Shown: one piece after another, positions 19,521 to 30,857 of the stretch | Numbering within the stretch: position 1 is the stretch's first letter | How the letters are laid out: each line of letters starts with the position of its first letter | NCBI GenBank assembly: GCA_947359465.1 | Contig: OX375883.1 | Location: 95,864,293-95,928,292, forward strand | Direction of reading: 5' to 3' | Origin: Metellina segmentata | Lineage: Eukaryota; Arthropoda; Arachnida; Araneae; Tetragnathidae | Length of the DNA: 64,000 nucleotides | Translations under genes and position numbers: made by a program | Notes under the pieces: generated by a model | What the model was told of the DNA's origin: nothing | Database searches by the model: none | What the model saw: only the letters and a program-made list of their open reading frames with translations

Positions 19521-21170
19521 GCGGATCCAACAAGAAGTTCATGGAAAGAAGCTGTTCATCCTAATTAACGAATGTGAAATAAATAACAAGTGTACTTTTA
19601 ACACATTGGTTGGCACTCTTGATAGTCCAGAGGAAACTTGTGTAATCGACTGCAGAGTTTGCGAGGTGAGTGTCGATCATCAATATATTGTTCGCCTTGC
19701 AGATGGCGTTTAAAAATCTCTGAATGTTGAGCTAAAGCATTTTGTACTTCTGCTATCTGATACAGCATATTATATGACTGCGATTGGAAACACTCAAGGT
19801 GCTTTGTCCGCGATTGCTCCAAGTTACTAGCGTATAGCACACTTGTTTCACAACTCCAGAAAGAGTCCGTGGATTTTACACAAATGTGAAGTCTTATCGC
19901 TTGTGTTTAGGCAGCCACAGCACAAAACAAGCTCCGAAAAGCTGCTTTTCCGACCATCGGCCAACTGTGCCTGTTTACAACCTGCCTGAGCCAGTACTCG
20001 CGCTGGGTTACTTGGCTTCGGACAGCATTGTACTACGCCGACCACCTTCCCACTTTAAAGGACTGCAAGCTGTGTCAGTAGTGACGGCATTTTAATGCGT
20101 CGCCCCAAAAAAACTGTGGGACCCAGTATTGCCAAAAAGTTTGCAGAAAATCAAAAGCAGCTACGAATGTTTGATTTGTCTCGTAGAAAAATCGGGAATC
20201 GAAAGCATACAACATCGAGACAGCATATGAAGATGTCAGATTAATGGATTTTAAAGATCCAGTTCCTACAACCTTAAAGGGTATCTTAAAAAACGATTGG
20301 AAAAGAATAATGACCTGGCGGTTATTGCTACACTTTCCCGAGATGATTTTCCCCCAAGTCAGTATTCGCTAAATGCAACAATGTCTGGCAACATCAGTCT
20401 CTGTTAAGCGCAGTTTTCAATGTTAAAGAAATTACTGGCCAAGAATGTGCCATTCAACGACATGAATGTTCTACATTCAATGATGTATCATAATACTGTT
20501 GTACGGGACTAAATAAAATTTTCACTTTTACGAATAATTTATTTTATATTGTAATGTAACAAAAATAAATGCAACTTTATTTCCACAAATGCAACTTTAA
20601 TCCTTCTTTGCATAATGGTGGAAATTTCCATCATAACATTGAATGCCCAAAAATTATATAAAAGAACAAGTTCACTTTAAGTTGATCGTGTCTGGATACC
20701 TTTTTAATGTCCATTGCATAAAAAAAAAAACATAGCTGTCAAAAATAAGCAAGTGTCACTATCAGTAAAACGAGCTTGAAGTTGTCATTCCGCTGTTTGT
20801 TGTAGTTGCAATAAACGTATGATTTCGTTTTTAATTTTGTTTTATTATATTTGAGTTTCTATTGCTAAAAAAGTGAAAATGAGTGGAAGAAAGGTTTGTA
20901 ACATGTGTTTCTGTTATTTTTAGAGCAATTTCTGAAAAAGTTTGTGCGTTCAATTTAAAAAATACCACATGATACCATCATATTGTTTTTTGCTAAATTT
21001 ATGCTATAAATATATACTAAGATTTTTTTTAACCATTTTTCCTTTAATTTTGAACATGAATTATATCACCTTGATTTATTTCACCAATAAAGAAAAAATC
21101 ATGCAAAGAAGGGTTAAGGAATGATAAATGCAACTTTTCCCATTTTTACTGCAACAAAAAAGTTGATCTA
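19521..21170 (+). mobile_element. Related hAT copy, left end missing, interrupted
   Basis: The transposase relic is longer than in copy 1: EVHGKKLFILINECEIN, CRVCEVSVDHQYIVRLADGV, HFVLLLSDTAYYMTAIG, then SIAKKFAENQKQLRMFD and a C-terminal SVSVKRSFQC region. Stops are scattered. The right terminus (TTTTTACTGCAACAAAAAAG then TTGATCTA) ends at 21170 and matches copy 1 apart from two bases. A 513-bp TTAA element is inserted at 20601. The left terminus is not present. Confidence 0.65.
20601..21113. mobile_element. 513-bp TTAA-flanked MITE (piggyBac-like ends)
   Basis: Both sides have TTAA (20597-20600 and 21114-21117). The termini are TCCTTCTTTGCAT and, inverted, CCCTTCTTTGCAT. The undisturbed site is visible in the sister copy (19160-19180), where the same flanks run together. 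TTAA duplication and a CCC terminus fit piggyBac, although Kolobok also uses TTAA. No transposase is encoded. Confidence 0.82.
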
Positions 21171-22364
21171 ATTATTATACAATGTAATGAAACCCATGAA
21201 AACGTAAAGCCATAGTGAAATCAATTTTTAAGTAAACACACAGTATAATTCCTTAAAAATGTTAATCTTAATAAAACATATTGACTTAATGCTAAACCCA
21301 ATATATATGTAATTAGGCCAGAAAAAAAAATAAGGTTTGTAAATGAGCAAAACTATATCAGGGTAAGTAGGTACGAAAAGTTTATTTTTTTTTTTGCTAA
21401 ATATTTTTTGCAATTACGCAAAAGGAAATATTATATAAGTATTAATGTTAGATTTAAAATTGATAAGAGGTGTGATCAGTGCTGTAAAATACCTGTGTAT
21501 ATTTATTTTTGCGGGTCAATACCCTGGGTATATACTCAAGTATTTATACAAATTGGGTATTTATAATTTTTCTTCAGGTTTAACTGCTTATTCACCCCTA
21601 AAAAGTCTAATTAATAGCATAATGTCTGAATTGAATAGTATCATAGATCGAAATGAAAGAATGTCTCTCTTTTTATAATTATATTAATTATAATTTATCT
21701 CTGTTCTACAAAAAAAAATTTAACTTTTTATTTGAGACATGTTCTGCTGTAAGACAAACTACAAAAGTTCTAAGGTGACTACTTACCAAAATTGATTTTG
21801 AGTCTTTGAATGATTACGAATATCTCCAAACGTTCATTTTGAGTAAAAATGGTAAATTTTCAGCGGATGGTCTTGCACTTAGTTTTCCTATCAATCTGTT
21901 ACACTTGTGGCATTCTTGCCCCTCGTATGGGATGTTTTCGAATTTCATCATCAATATGAGCGGTTGCAAATTAAATTGTTTTGGCATTCGTGACTAACTT
22001 AGTTTGCTGTCCACATCCATCGCAAATCTATAGGGAACATGATTATTCAAACATTGTATTGTAAGCAGTTATCCAGAAAGATTTCCGAGTTGAAAGGTGT
22101 TTAGGTTGCTACCATTGTACAAATTTTTTCAAAGGAAGTACGATGGAAGAGATTGGTATCTCAGGTTCCTTTGCCTTGATTTAGAATTTTTGTTCTTAAA
22201 GCTTAATTGCGGTGCCTGAGCTCATACTGAAAATTTCTGATTTAGTGTGTGAAATATTTAGTCTTTGGTTTATATTCCTTGGATTTTAACAGTATCACAA
22301 GCATATTGCACAGTATAGAATCTCAAAAAATTGTCGTTTGAAATTGTTGCTCAGTGAAATTTTA
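21171..22364. other. Non-coding; possible intron of zinc-finger gene A
   Basis: No coding domain is seen. The last ~120 bp (TTCCTTGGATTTTAACAGTATC and on) resemble sequence upstream of genes B and C, so the right part is probably the homologous intron. Confidence 0.4.
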
Positions 22365-22379
22365 TCATTTTTATTTCAG
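22365..22379 (+). promoter_or_regulatory. 3' splice site upstream of zinc-finger gene A
   Basis: TCATTTTTATTTCAG at the same relative position as in B and C. A second possible acceptor (TTATTCTAG) lies about 20 bp further on, only in A. Confidence 0.55.
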
Positions 22380-22487
22380 GTATTTAATCTTATTCTAGGT
22401 AGGAGTCAGCATTGAGTGTAAAGTGATAGCAGGAAAAAAAAAAGATTGACACAGCAAACATTATGGAAAGTTTAAAAAAAAACACCT

Positions 22488-24183
22488 GTGGAGACCCAGA
22501 TGACACCAAAAGCTGTCGAAAGAATGCTTGTTACGCAGGATTCAGTTGGTGTCTCCAATCGCCTTGAAATTTCCGAACCAAATGTGCCACTTGGAGAAAT
22601 TGCAATCTCCAAGCAGGGACTTCCAAATCTTGAAAACATTGAAGAGACAGCGAAAAACTCTTCAAAAACTGGTCGTTCCAGTGAAGTATCAAAAACCAGC
22701 TTAAAAAGACATAGACGTATTCACATTAAAGGAAAGCCATATAAGTGTGAAATGTGCAGTAAAAGTTTTTCGCAAATTTCGCACCTACGATCACATATTC
22801 TTATCCACACTGAAGATAAGCCATATGAGTGTGAAATATGCATGAAACGCTTTTCAAAAATTAGTAACTTACGAAGACATAGACTTGTCCACAATGAGGA
22901 TAAAGCTTTCAGTTGTGAAATATGTAACAAAAGATTTTCGGTTATTTGCAACTTAAAAAGACATAGACGTACCCATACAGGAGAGGAGCCTTACGAATGT
23001 GAAGTGTGCAATAAGTCATTTTCGGATCAAAGTAATTTAAAAGCACACAGTCGTATCCACACAGGTGAAAAACCTTTTACTTGTGAAGTATGCCACAAAG
23101 GATTTCCTAATATTTCCGTGTTGGAAAGACATAGACGCGTCCACACTGGAGAAAAGCCATATGAGTGTGAAATGTGCAAGGAGTCATTTTCTGATGAAGG
23201 TAATTTAAAAAGACATCGCCACATCCACACAGATGAGAAACCTTTTACTTGTGAAATGTGCCACAAAGGATTTCCTAATATTTCCGTGTTGGAAAGACAT
23301 AGACGCGTCCACACTGGAGAAAAGCCATATGAGTGAAATGTGCAAGGAGTCATTTTCTGATGAAGGTAATTTAAAAAGACATCGTCACATCCACACAGAT
23401 GAGAAACCTTTTACTTGTGAAATGTGCCACAAAGGATTTTCTAATATTTCCCTGTTGGAAAGACATAGACGCGTCCACACTGGAGAAAAGCCATATGAGT
23501 GTGAAATGTGCAAGGAGTCATTTTCTGATGAAGGTAATTTAAAAAGACATCGTCACATCCACACAGATGAGAAACCTTTTACTTGTGAAATGTGCCACAA
23601 AGGATTTCCTAATATTTCCGTGTTGGAAAGACATAGACGCGTTCACACTGAAGAAAAGCCATATGAGTGTGAAATGTGCAAGGAGTCATTTTCTGATGAA
23701 AGTAATTTAAAAAGACATCGCCACATCCACACAGATGAGAAAATTTTTACTTGTAAAATATGCTACAAAGGTTTTCCGAATATTTCCGCGTTGGAAATGC
23801 ATAGACGCGTCCATACAGTAGAAGAGACGTACGAGTGTGAAGTGTGCAAGAAGTCATTTTCAGATAAAGGTAATTTAAACAGACATCGTCGCATCCACAC
23901 AGATGAGAAACCTTTTAATTGTGATGTGTGTAACAAAGGATTTTCGATGATTTCCAACTTGAGAAGACATAGGCGTATCCACACAAGAGAGGACCCTTAT
24001 GAATGTGTTTTGTGTAAGAAGACATTTTTAGATAAAAGTAATTTAAAAGTACATATTCGCATCCACACAGGTGAGAAACCTTTTACTTGTGAAATATGCA
24101 ACGAAGGATTTAGACAAAAAACTCACTTAAAAGCACATATGCTTATACACGCTCGAGAGAAGCCATACGAGTTTGTAGTATGA
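22488..24183 (+). pseudogene. C2H2 zinc-finger gene A, about 17 fingers, broken
   Basis: It encodes a C2H2 protein of the same family as B and C, presumably DNA-binding and nuclear. The short N-terminus (VTQDSVGVSNR, then ISKQGLPNLENI) aligns with B and C but lacks their middle ~60 residues and first two to three fingers. The ATG used by B and C is GTG here (22488); the next in-frame ATG is at 22500. Seven canonical fingers follow. Then a 2-bp deletion at about 23335 (TATGAGTGAAATG against TATGAGTGTGAAATG elsewhere) makes a stop. Ten more fingers continue in the shifted frame to 24183. Linkers are TGEKP-like. Four almost identical 168-bp two-finger units lie at 23163-23830. Confidence 0.9.
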
Positions 24184-24600
24184 GTGAAATGTTTTTCGTA
24201 ATATTCACAGTTGCAGTAACATATCTGTACCCACGCTGAATAGAAGCTGTATGACTGTTCTTTTCATTAAGCGTAAGCAAACAGACATTCACGAAACCAC
24301 CGAAGGACAGTGTTACATGTGTGAAATATGTTCACAATTGTTTTCGTGATATTCATACTTACGAAAACGTACACTTTTCCACACTGGATTGAAGCATGAG
24401 TGTAAAATATGCATGAAACGTTTTTTATAAGACCAAAGAGAACCCATATATATGTGAAGTGTGCATGAAGGTTTTGGACAGGGTTCGAACTTGCAAAGAA
24501 GCTCATGAGCTGAGTAGAGCTCGGATTTTGCAAGCTGATAAGTCTTGCAAATTCCTTTTTGAAAAGAATCCTTTGTGAGATGCTTTTTTCGTTTTTTTGG
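24184..24600 (+). pseudogene. Degenerate zinc-finger tail of gene A
   Basis: Remnants such as 'gtgtgaaatatgttcacaa', 'catgagtgtaaaatatgcat' and 'tatgtgaagtgtgcatgaag' mark former Cys-x2-Cys positions. Stops and frameshifts interrupt them. Fossil fingers of this kind also follow genes B and C. Confidence 0.6.
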
Positions 24601-25929
24601 CAAACCTGGAGAATTTGGATTTTGAATTAGTTGGCGTACGTTGTTGTAAATTTCGTAGGTAAAGCTACGGTTTCCTAAAAAAGCTCAGCTTTTATCTAGC
24701 GGCCGTGAAATGTCATGCTGCGGCGGAATAGGTATAAATGAAATATTTGAAGCTGATCAGCTTTTAATGTGATTTTTCTTTCAACTAGGAAATAAGATGC
24801 TCGGTTATTTCGTCTTTTATGGCAACCTCGGCAATCGCAAAGTTTAAATTTTCATTTAGTATATCCTAGAAAGTATTTCAAAACCCGTTAAAACTTCTTT
24901 CTTTGGCGACTTTAGAAGTGCGCCAAGGCGGGCGCCACCGTTTTGAACGTAGAATGCAGCTATTTTTTTGCAACGGAAAGTTTCGAAATGATGCTTATTT
25001 TAATGCAATATTTACGATTGTTTTAATAAGTTAAATTGTTTCTTGGAAAATACGAGTTACTAATTTCAAGTTTTATTTGATTTAAAGTTGATTTAATTAG
25101 AAAATAAGAATATTTACGGAAAATAGAGATTTTGAAAAAATGGTATTTTATATTTGAAAAAAGGTCGTAAATTTAAACCGAATTAAGTTATATTTTATTT
25201 ACCGCAGTGGGTACAACTCTACAGTCTACGTTTATAGCGGTGGCAACGGTAAAAATTTCTTTCCTTGGTGCACTTAAGTCGCCAAGGAAAGAAATTTTTC
25301 AAATGAACCAATGCAATCAAACGACAGTTTAACGGAATTTGAAAGAACTTTCTAGAATATTCAAAATGAAATTTTTAAACTTTCCACTTGCCCAGGTTGT
25401 ATTTAAATTCGCAATAATCGTAATGCAGATTGGTTACCTTAACCTGTCATTATTTGCTACTTGAAGTGTGCCAAAAAAGCGCCAAGTCCGTTGCACTGCT
25501 ATAAACGTAGACTGAAGCTGTTCCATTTTTATTTTTACTGTCTACTCATTTTTTTTCACATAAAATTTGTGCTATTTAGTAAAATTAGTATTTATTTGAT
25601 TTATTCTTTTGTAACATAGCATTTTCATTTCCTGTTAATTTCATTTTTGTATCAAGGTTTTGGAAAAATTGCAACTCTTAAAAAAAAGCTCACCATAGGT
25701 GAGATGTTCAAAACTATTCATAAAAATAACATTTTCAACTTTATGCAACTTATTTATACTGTTTACAGAGTTACCAAGATATTTTTTATTTTTTGCAAAA
25801 TTTCAGTTTGCGCGTAAGGTTACCCTTTCCAAAGACAAATTTCATTGTTTATAGTGGACTTTATAGAGCTTATAAAGCTAAATAATAGGCAAAAATACAT
25901 GCTTATCATGAACACATATTATGTACTAG
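24601..25929. other. Non-coding region with inverted-repeat words
   Basis: No gene was recognised. CAGTCTACGTTTATAGC near 25222 recurs inverted near 25500, and a perfect hairpin lies at 25251-25299, which suggests a MITE-like core. A GTTTCCTAAAAAAGC word near 24670 resembles the CTTTCTTAGG repeat family seen at 43747. Confidence 0.4.
25251..25299. repeat. Perfect 18-bp-stem hairpin
   Basis: AAAAATTTCTTTCCTTGG (25251-25268) is followed after a short loop by its exact complement (25282-25299). It lies inside a larger inverted arrangement. Confidence 0.85.
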
Positions 25930-26410
25930 TGGTGCAGCCATGGGAGGTTATGGGTTAACCTCCCTACTTCCAAAGACAAATTTTATTGTTTTTAGTGGAT
26001 TTTATAGGGAGTTTTTAGTGGACTTAATTTTTTTTTCCTATTTCAACAAAAAAAAATTAGACAATCTTTCAAAGAAAGGGAAGAAATTCTTCCAGCTGTG
26101 TCAAAAAAAAACGAATTACGATTTTTTTATTTGGCCTTGTAGTGGCCAAGGAAAAAGTCCAGTGCCCACTATATGGGAAAAAAAAAATAAAAATGATGTA
26201 CTTTTTAAATGAAGAAAATAAAAATATTCTTCCAAAGACAGGATAAGGGAGGATCTTTTTATTTTTTATCGTTATATTTGAATATATTTAGCATCATTGT
26301 TATTTGTCACTTTTTTTGCTCGATTAGTCACTTTTTTGGTTCAATTAGTCACTTTTTTTTACCTTGAAAACTGTTAGGAGCCCTGAACTAACGCGAGATA
26401 CAAGATCGCC
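25930..26410. repeat. Interspersed repeat, copy 1
   Basis: It shares AGACAATCTTTCAAAGAAA, the ATATTTAG(C/G)..TTATTTGTC stretch, and tandem TTAGTCACTTTTTT words with 36945-37330, ending in both near AGCCCTGA. It has no coding capacity. Confidence 0.65.
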
Positions 26411-26524
26411 CGTTTGAGACACGGGCATGTGCAAATTTGACGGTAACTTTCGCCCGTGTGCGTTAAGGGGTTAAAGCTTCTGGCTGATGTTGAAAGAAAA
26501 CAGTGGGTGAAAACCATCTACCGA

Positions 26525-26700
26525 AATCGGATTAGGCTTTATTCTGATTGGCTGTCGACATGGCGACAGAGACAAAAGTTGAACTTCCTCCAAGACTTAA
26601 ATGCGCAGAGACCAAACTGGAGAAATAAAATTTGTTAGTATTGCGCAATAACGAAGAGACATGTTTTTTGTCTCTGTCGCCATAGGTGTGAATCCACCAT
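26525..26700. repeat. MITE-like repeat, copy 2
   Basis: Counterpart of 16900-17078. GGCGACAGAGACAAAAG near 26560 and TTTTTGTCTCTGTCGCC near 26665 are inverted complements, so it can fold into a hairpin. Confidence 0.7.
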
Positions 26701-26704
26701 AAAC

Positions 26705-27285
26705 GGCAACTATTACAGTTTGTCCATTTTTTTTAGATGCGCGAATACGAGTGCTATTTGAGAATCGAATAAATCGTATTCGACGATTGTAATTCGAATG
26801 AAGAACCCTGGCGTCGTTATTTTTGAACACCGCGAAAATTGCCGCTGCCGTTTTTTCGCGGCTGCAGGCGCCGTGAGGTCTGCAAAAGAACTTGTGGTAT
26901 ACAATTTGAAAATTGTGTAACTAATGTTTTTTTTGTGTGTTAAATAATTATTTTTTGTTTGCAATTGCATTTTTTGTAGAATTTTTTTATTTTGATGTAT
27001 GGTATGATAATGTAGGATCAGATGTAATAAGTTCATGATCAAATTTTTTGCATTTTTTCTGTACAGTTTTTTTAATTGCTGTTGTAATAGTTCCATTAGG
27101 GGTTCCGACCCTTACAATAACATTTAAAATATCTGCTGAGAAAAAATACAAAATCCTTGTGGAGTATTATCCTTTCACCCCATCTGACCTTAAATATTTA
27201 AAAAATAATGTATGGATAGTGTATATTGATACCGATCACATTTATTAAGGAAATTGTAAAATCACGAAATTTTTGTGACACTAAC
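26705..27285. mobile_element. Partial copy of the CAGGGTGG element
   Basis: It matches the body of 40951-41710 from the AAACGGC(T/A)A word through ATCAGATGTAATAAGTTCAT-like and CCTTACAATAACA words. The left terminus is lost and the right end is eroded (TTTTGTTGCCAC is visible). Confidence 0.65.
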
Positions 27286-27289
27286 AGGG

Positions 27290-27960
27290 CAGACAACATT
27301 TTTCCGCGGATTTTGTTGCCACAATGAATATTGATTTCCATCATCCTAATAACTCATTTGTAATGCTCTTTAATTGAATAATTTAAAATAACCACTACTT
27401 AATACCAGACAACATTTTTCCGCGGATTTTGTTGCCACCATGAATATTGATTTCCATCATCCTAATAACTCATTTGTAATCCTCTTTAATTGCCGAATTT
27501 AATTGAATAATTTAAAATAACCATTCATTGTTTTTTAATTTCGTTATTAGAGATTCCAAAAATCATCTTTTCACAGCAATAAAATTATCCTTGATTTCTT
27601 TCTAATTCATGGTTTCAATAGGACAGGTGGAATGCAATTAATTTTCAAATTCTGCGGAATCGCCGAATACCCTCAAATAATCAGCGCCAACCAACTCATG
27701 AATTTCATCGCTGAATCCTATATCAAAAGTTCACATCTTCTGAGAATAATAGTTTGCCTTATCCGTTGTACGATGGTGAAACAACGCGAGTATGGGTATT
27801 TTGTCGATCACAAGAAATTTCGATTCGCACTATTGATGTTAGCTCGGTTTCGATTCGAAACAAGAAGTATTGTACATCTCTCGACATAAACTCGTACATC
27901 CAGCACTTTAATGCGTCGTCAATAGCACGTTGTGTTGCTCTAGTACGACGTTAATTCTCT
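27290..27960 (+). repeat. Boundary sequence of the zinc-finger gene duplications, copy 1
   Basis: A 116-bp tandem duplication starts at 27290 and 27406 (CAGACAACATTTTTCCGCGG). It is followed by CATCCTAATAACTCATTTGT and about 500 bp that recur at 43009-43405 and, in part, at 59508-59570. It ends with a short SINE tail fragment (27905-27955). Confidence 0.75.
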
Positions 27961-28216
27961 GGGATGTTGATCAACTACCTACCAATTTTAAATGTGCGCT
28001 TTCTCTTCGTCGCAAATCTGCGAAGTTCCTGTGAGCCTTTTGCTCAATTGAATGGGCCTTCGCTTAGAATTATTTTTGATACGTACGTGCAGTGCCACAA
28101 CCCCAAAAATTGCCACTATTCTTCCTTGTAAAATATTAGTCATTTCTTGTATTGTAACAGTATCTGTCGCTTATTGGTTTTGATATAGAATCTACATTTT
28201 TTTTACACAAGGTAAA

Positions 28217-28235
28217 ATTTTCATTTTTATTTCAG
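28217..28235 (+). promoter_or_regulatory. 3' splice site upstream of zinc-finger gene B
   Basis: TTTTCATTTTTATTTCAG is a strong pyrimidine-tract acceptor. It is conserved in A and C, so the coding part of each gene probably sits in one large last exon. Confidence 0.6.
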
Positions 28236-28616
28236 GTATTTATATGTATTACAAGATATTGCATAATCCAGGGAATCAAATCGACAGAAATGTGTAAAAG
28301 CTGACAAGTGAAGGATGTTGAAAATATCTTGATGTAGATAATACACCTGGGCGGATGATTAATCACGGAGATTGATTTGTGATCTGAATCCACCGACACC
28401 AGCAGAGTACAATAGATTCTCACGTGGGCATGGAAATGCAGTTGCTGCAATGAACCCAGGTCTTGATCAGGCCATAAGATATAAAATATATGTTGCTACT
28501 GCTAGTGATGGATGCCCTTCCAACATGAGGAGGCAGCGTTGAGTACAAAGTTATACCAGAAAAAAAATGTGGAAACACAAAACATTGAGCGAAGAAGTGA
28601 AATTTTAACCTAACCA
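28236..28616 (+). other. Leader of gene B with a decayed short reading frame
   Basis: The leader is close to that of C. The reading frame ICDLNPPTPA, GHGNAVAAMNPGLDQAIRYK and beyond is conserved with the C leader, but its ATG is ACG here. A frame stop follows at about 28540, before the main ATG. Confidence 0.5.
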
Positions 28617-30857
28617 ATGGAGTCACCCCTACAGTCGCAGATGACACCAACAGTTATGGCAAGAACGCAGGATTCAGTTAGTTTCTCTTCTTCCGTTGAA
28701 AGTACGGATCAAAATGTGCCACTTGAAGAAAATGCATTCTCCAAGCAGGGCCTTCCAAATCTTGAAAACATCAAAGAGCCAACGAAAATCTCTTCAAAAT
28801 CTGCCAGTTTCAGTAATGTCAGTTTGTCGGAACTCATTACATCAGTCTATGACAAGTTCTCGCAGCCGACACAAATCCCCGAAAAATCAGATTGTTCCAA
28901 CAATACATTAAAATCAGGAAAGCAAAGAAAAAATTCAGTGAACGAAAGTTGTGCGACGGATGTCGGATGCGACACTTGCGGGAAACTCTTCACTCGAAAG
29001 TTTGATCTGAAACGGCATCAGGCACTTCACACTGATGGACACACAGTTCAGTGTCCTGTTTGCAGCAAAGTTCTGGCAGGAAAGAAGAGTTTGAAAACAC
29101 ACATGCAAGTGCATAGTGGAAAAAAACTGTATGAGTGTGATGTGTGCAAGAAAACATTTACTCGAAAAACAAGGTTAGTGCAACATATCCGCATCCACAC
29201 TGGTGAAACGCCTTTTAATTGTGAAATCTGCAACAAAAGGTTTTCGAATCATAATATCTTAAGAAGACATGTTCGCATGCACACTGGTGAAAAGCCTTTC
29301 AATTGTGAAATGTGCAACAAAAAGTTTTCGAATAACGTCTTAATAAGACATAATCGCGTCCATACAGAAGAGGAGCCGTATGAATGCGAAGTGTGCAAGA
29401 AGGCATTTTTTAAAAAAAGTAATTTAAAAAGACATCGTCGCATCCACACAAATGAGAAACCTTTTACTTGTGAAATATGTAACAAATCATTTTCCATTTC
29501 TTCCAGCTTAAGAAGACATAGACGTATCCACACAGGAGAGGAGCCTTACCAATGTGAAGTGTGCAATAAGTCATTTTCGGATCAAAGTAATTTAAAAGCA
29601 CATAGTCGCATCCACAAAGGTGAGAAACCTTTTAATTGCGAAGTATGCATCAAAGAATTTTCGAGTATTTCCGCGTTGGAAAGACATAAACGCGTCCACA
29701 TAGGAAAAAAGCCAATTGAGTGTGAAATGTGCAAAAAAGAATTTACGGATGTGAGTCATTTGAAAAGACACATTCCTATCCACTCAGATGAGAAATATTT
29801 TACCCCTAAAATATGTAACAAAGAGCTTTCTGATATTCCTGTGGTGGGAAGACATAAACGTGTCCACACAGTAGAGAATCCGTATGAGTGTGAAATGTGC
29901 GAGAAAAGGTTTTCTAGTTTGACAAATTTGAACAGACATCTTTGCATACAGACAGAGGAGAAATCTTTCAATTGTGAAATATGTAGCAAAGGATTTTTTA
30001 ATATTTACAGCTTAAGAAGACATAGACGTATACACACAGGAGAGGAGCCTTACGAATGTGAAGTGTGCAAGAAGTCATTTTCGGATCAAAGTAATTTAAA
30101 AGCACACAGTCGTATCCACACAGGTGAAAAACCTTTTACTTGTGAAGTATGCCACAAAGGATTTCTGAATACATCCTTGTTGGAAAAACATAGACGCGTC
30201 CACACTGGAGAAAAGCCATATGAGTGTGAAATTTGCAAGAAGTCATTTTCGGAGGAAGGTAATTTAAAAAGACATCGTCACGTCCACACACATGAGAAAC
30301 CTTTTACTTGTAAAGTATGCCACAAAGGATTTCCGAGTATTTCCAAGTTGGAAAGACATGCACGTGTCCACACAGGAGAAAAGCCATATGAGTGTCAAAT
30401 GTGCAAAAAAACATTTGCGGATTTGAGTCATTTGAAAAGGCACATTCCTATCCATTCAGATGAGAAACATTTTACCCCTGAAATATGTAACAACGAGCTT
30501 TCTAATATTTCTGTGCTGGGAAGACATAAACGTGTCCACACAGGAGAGAATTCGTATGAGTGTGAAGTGTGCAAAAAGTCATTTTCAGATAAAGTTAATT
30601 TAAAAAGACATCGTCGCGTCCACACAGGGGAGAAACCTTTTACTTGTGACATATGTAACAAAGGATTTTCCATTATTTCCAATTTAAAAAGACATATACG
30701 TATCCACACAGGAGAGAATCCGTATGAGTGTGAAGTGTGCCAGAAGTCATTTTCGGATCAAAGTAATTTAAATGCACATACTCGCATCCACACAGGGGTG
30801 AGAAGCCTTTTACTAGTGAATTATTTAACAAAGAATTTGGAAAAAGTTTTCACTTAA
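28617..30857 (+). CDS. C2H2 zinc-finger protein B, about 22 finger units
   Basis: A 746-codon frame begins with ATG (MESPLQSQMTP). The first ~118 residues are low in structure and contain SSELITSVYDKF-like sequence shared with C; no KRAB, BTB or ZAD domain is seen. Then follow about 22 finger units with TGEKP-type linkers, 19 of them canonical. Two units have lost the first Cys (F-T-P-x-I-C) and one has Gln for the last His (HLCIQ). The protein probably binds DNA in the nucleus; its target is unknown. The frame ends after a shift (HTGVRSLLLV), and fingers continue in another frame. A transposon lies 16 bp after the stop. Confidence 0.88.
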   Translation: MESPLQSQMTPTVMARTQDSVSFSSSVESTDQNVPLEENAFSKQGLPNLENIKEPTKISSKSASFSNVSLSELITSVYDKFSQPTQIPEKSDCSNNTLKSGKQRKNSVNESCATDVGCDTCGKLFTRKFDLKRHQALHTDGHTVQCPVCSKVLAGKKSLKTHMQVHSGKKLYECDVCKKTFTRKTRLVQHIRIHTGETPFNCEICNKRFSNHNILRRHVRMHTGEKPFNCEMCNKKFSNNVLIRHNRVHTEEEPYECEVCKKAFFKKSNLKRHRRIHTNEKPFTCEICNKSFSISSSLRRHRRIHTGEEPYQCEVCNKSFSDQSNLKAHSRIHKGEKPFNCEVCIKEFSSISALERHKRVHIGKKPIECEMCKKEFTDVSHLKRHIPIHSDEKYFTPKICNKELSDIPVVGRHKRVHTVENPYECEMCEKRFSSLTNLNRHLCIQTEEKSFNCEICSKGFFNIYSLRRHRRIHTGEEPYECEVCKKSFSDQSNLKAHSRIHTGEKPFTCEVCHKGFLNTSLLEKHRRVHTGEKPYECEICKKSFSEEGNLKRHRHVHTHEKPFTCKVCHKGFPSISKLERHARVHTGEKPYECQMCKKTFADLSHLKRHIPIHSDEKHFTPEICNNELSNISVLGRHKRVHTGENSYECEVCKKSFSDKVNLKRHRRVHTGEKPFTCDICNKGFSIISNLKRHIRIHTGENPYECEVCQKSFSDQSNLNAHTRIHTGVRSLLLVNYLTKNLEKVFT

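Noticed and set aside
23163..23830. Regularly spaced repeats resembling an array such as CRISPR
   Set aside because: The 168-bp units are coding two-finger modules without unique spacers, in a eukaryotic context.
22721..24000. Minus-strand open frames across the zinc-finger arrays (also at 29048-30709 and 52070-54825)
   Set aside because: They are antisense shadows of the regular 84-bp finger repeat, with periodic but meaningless sequence.
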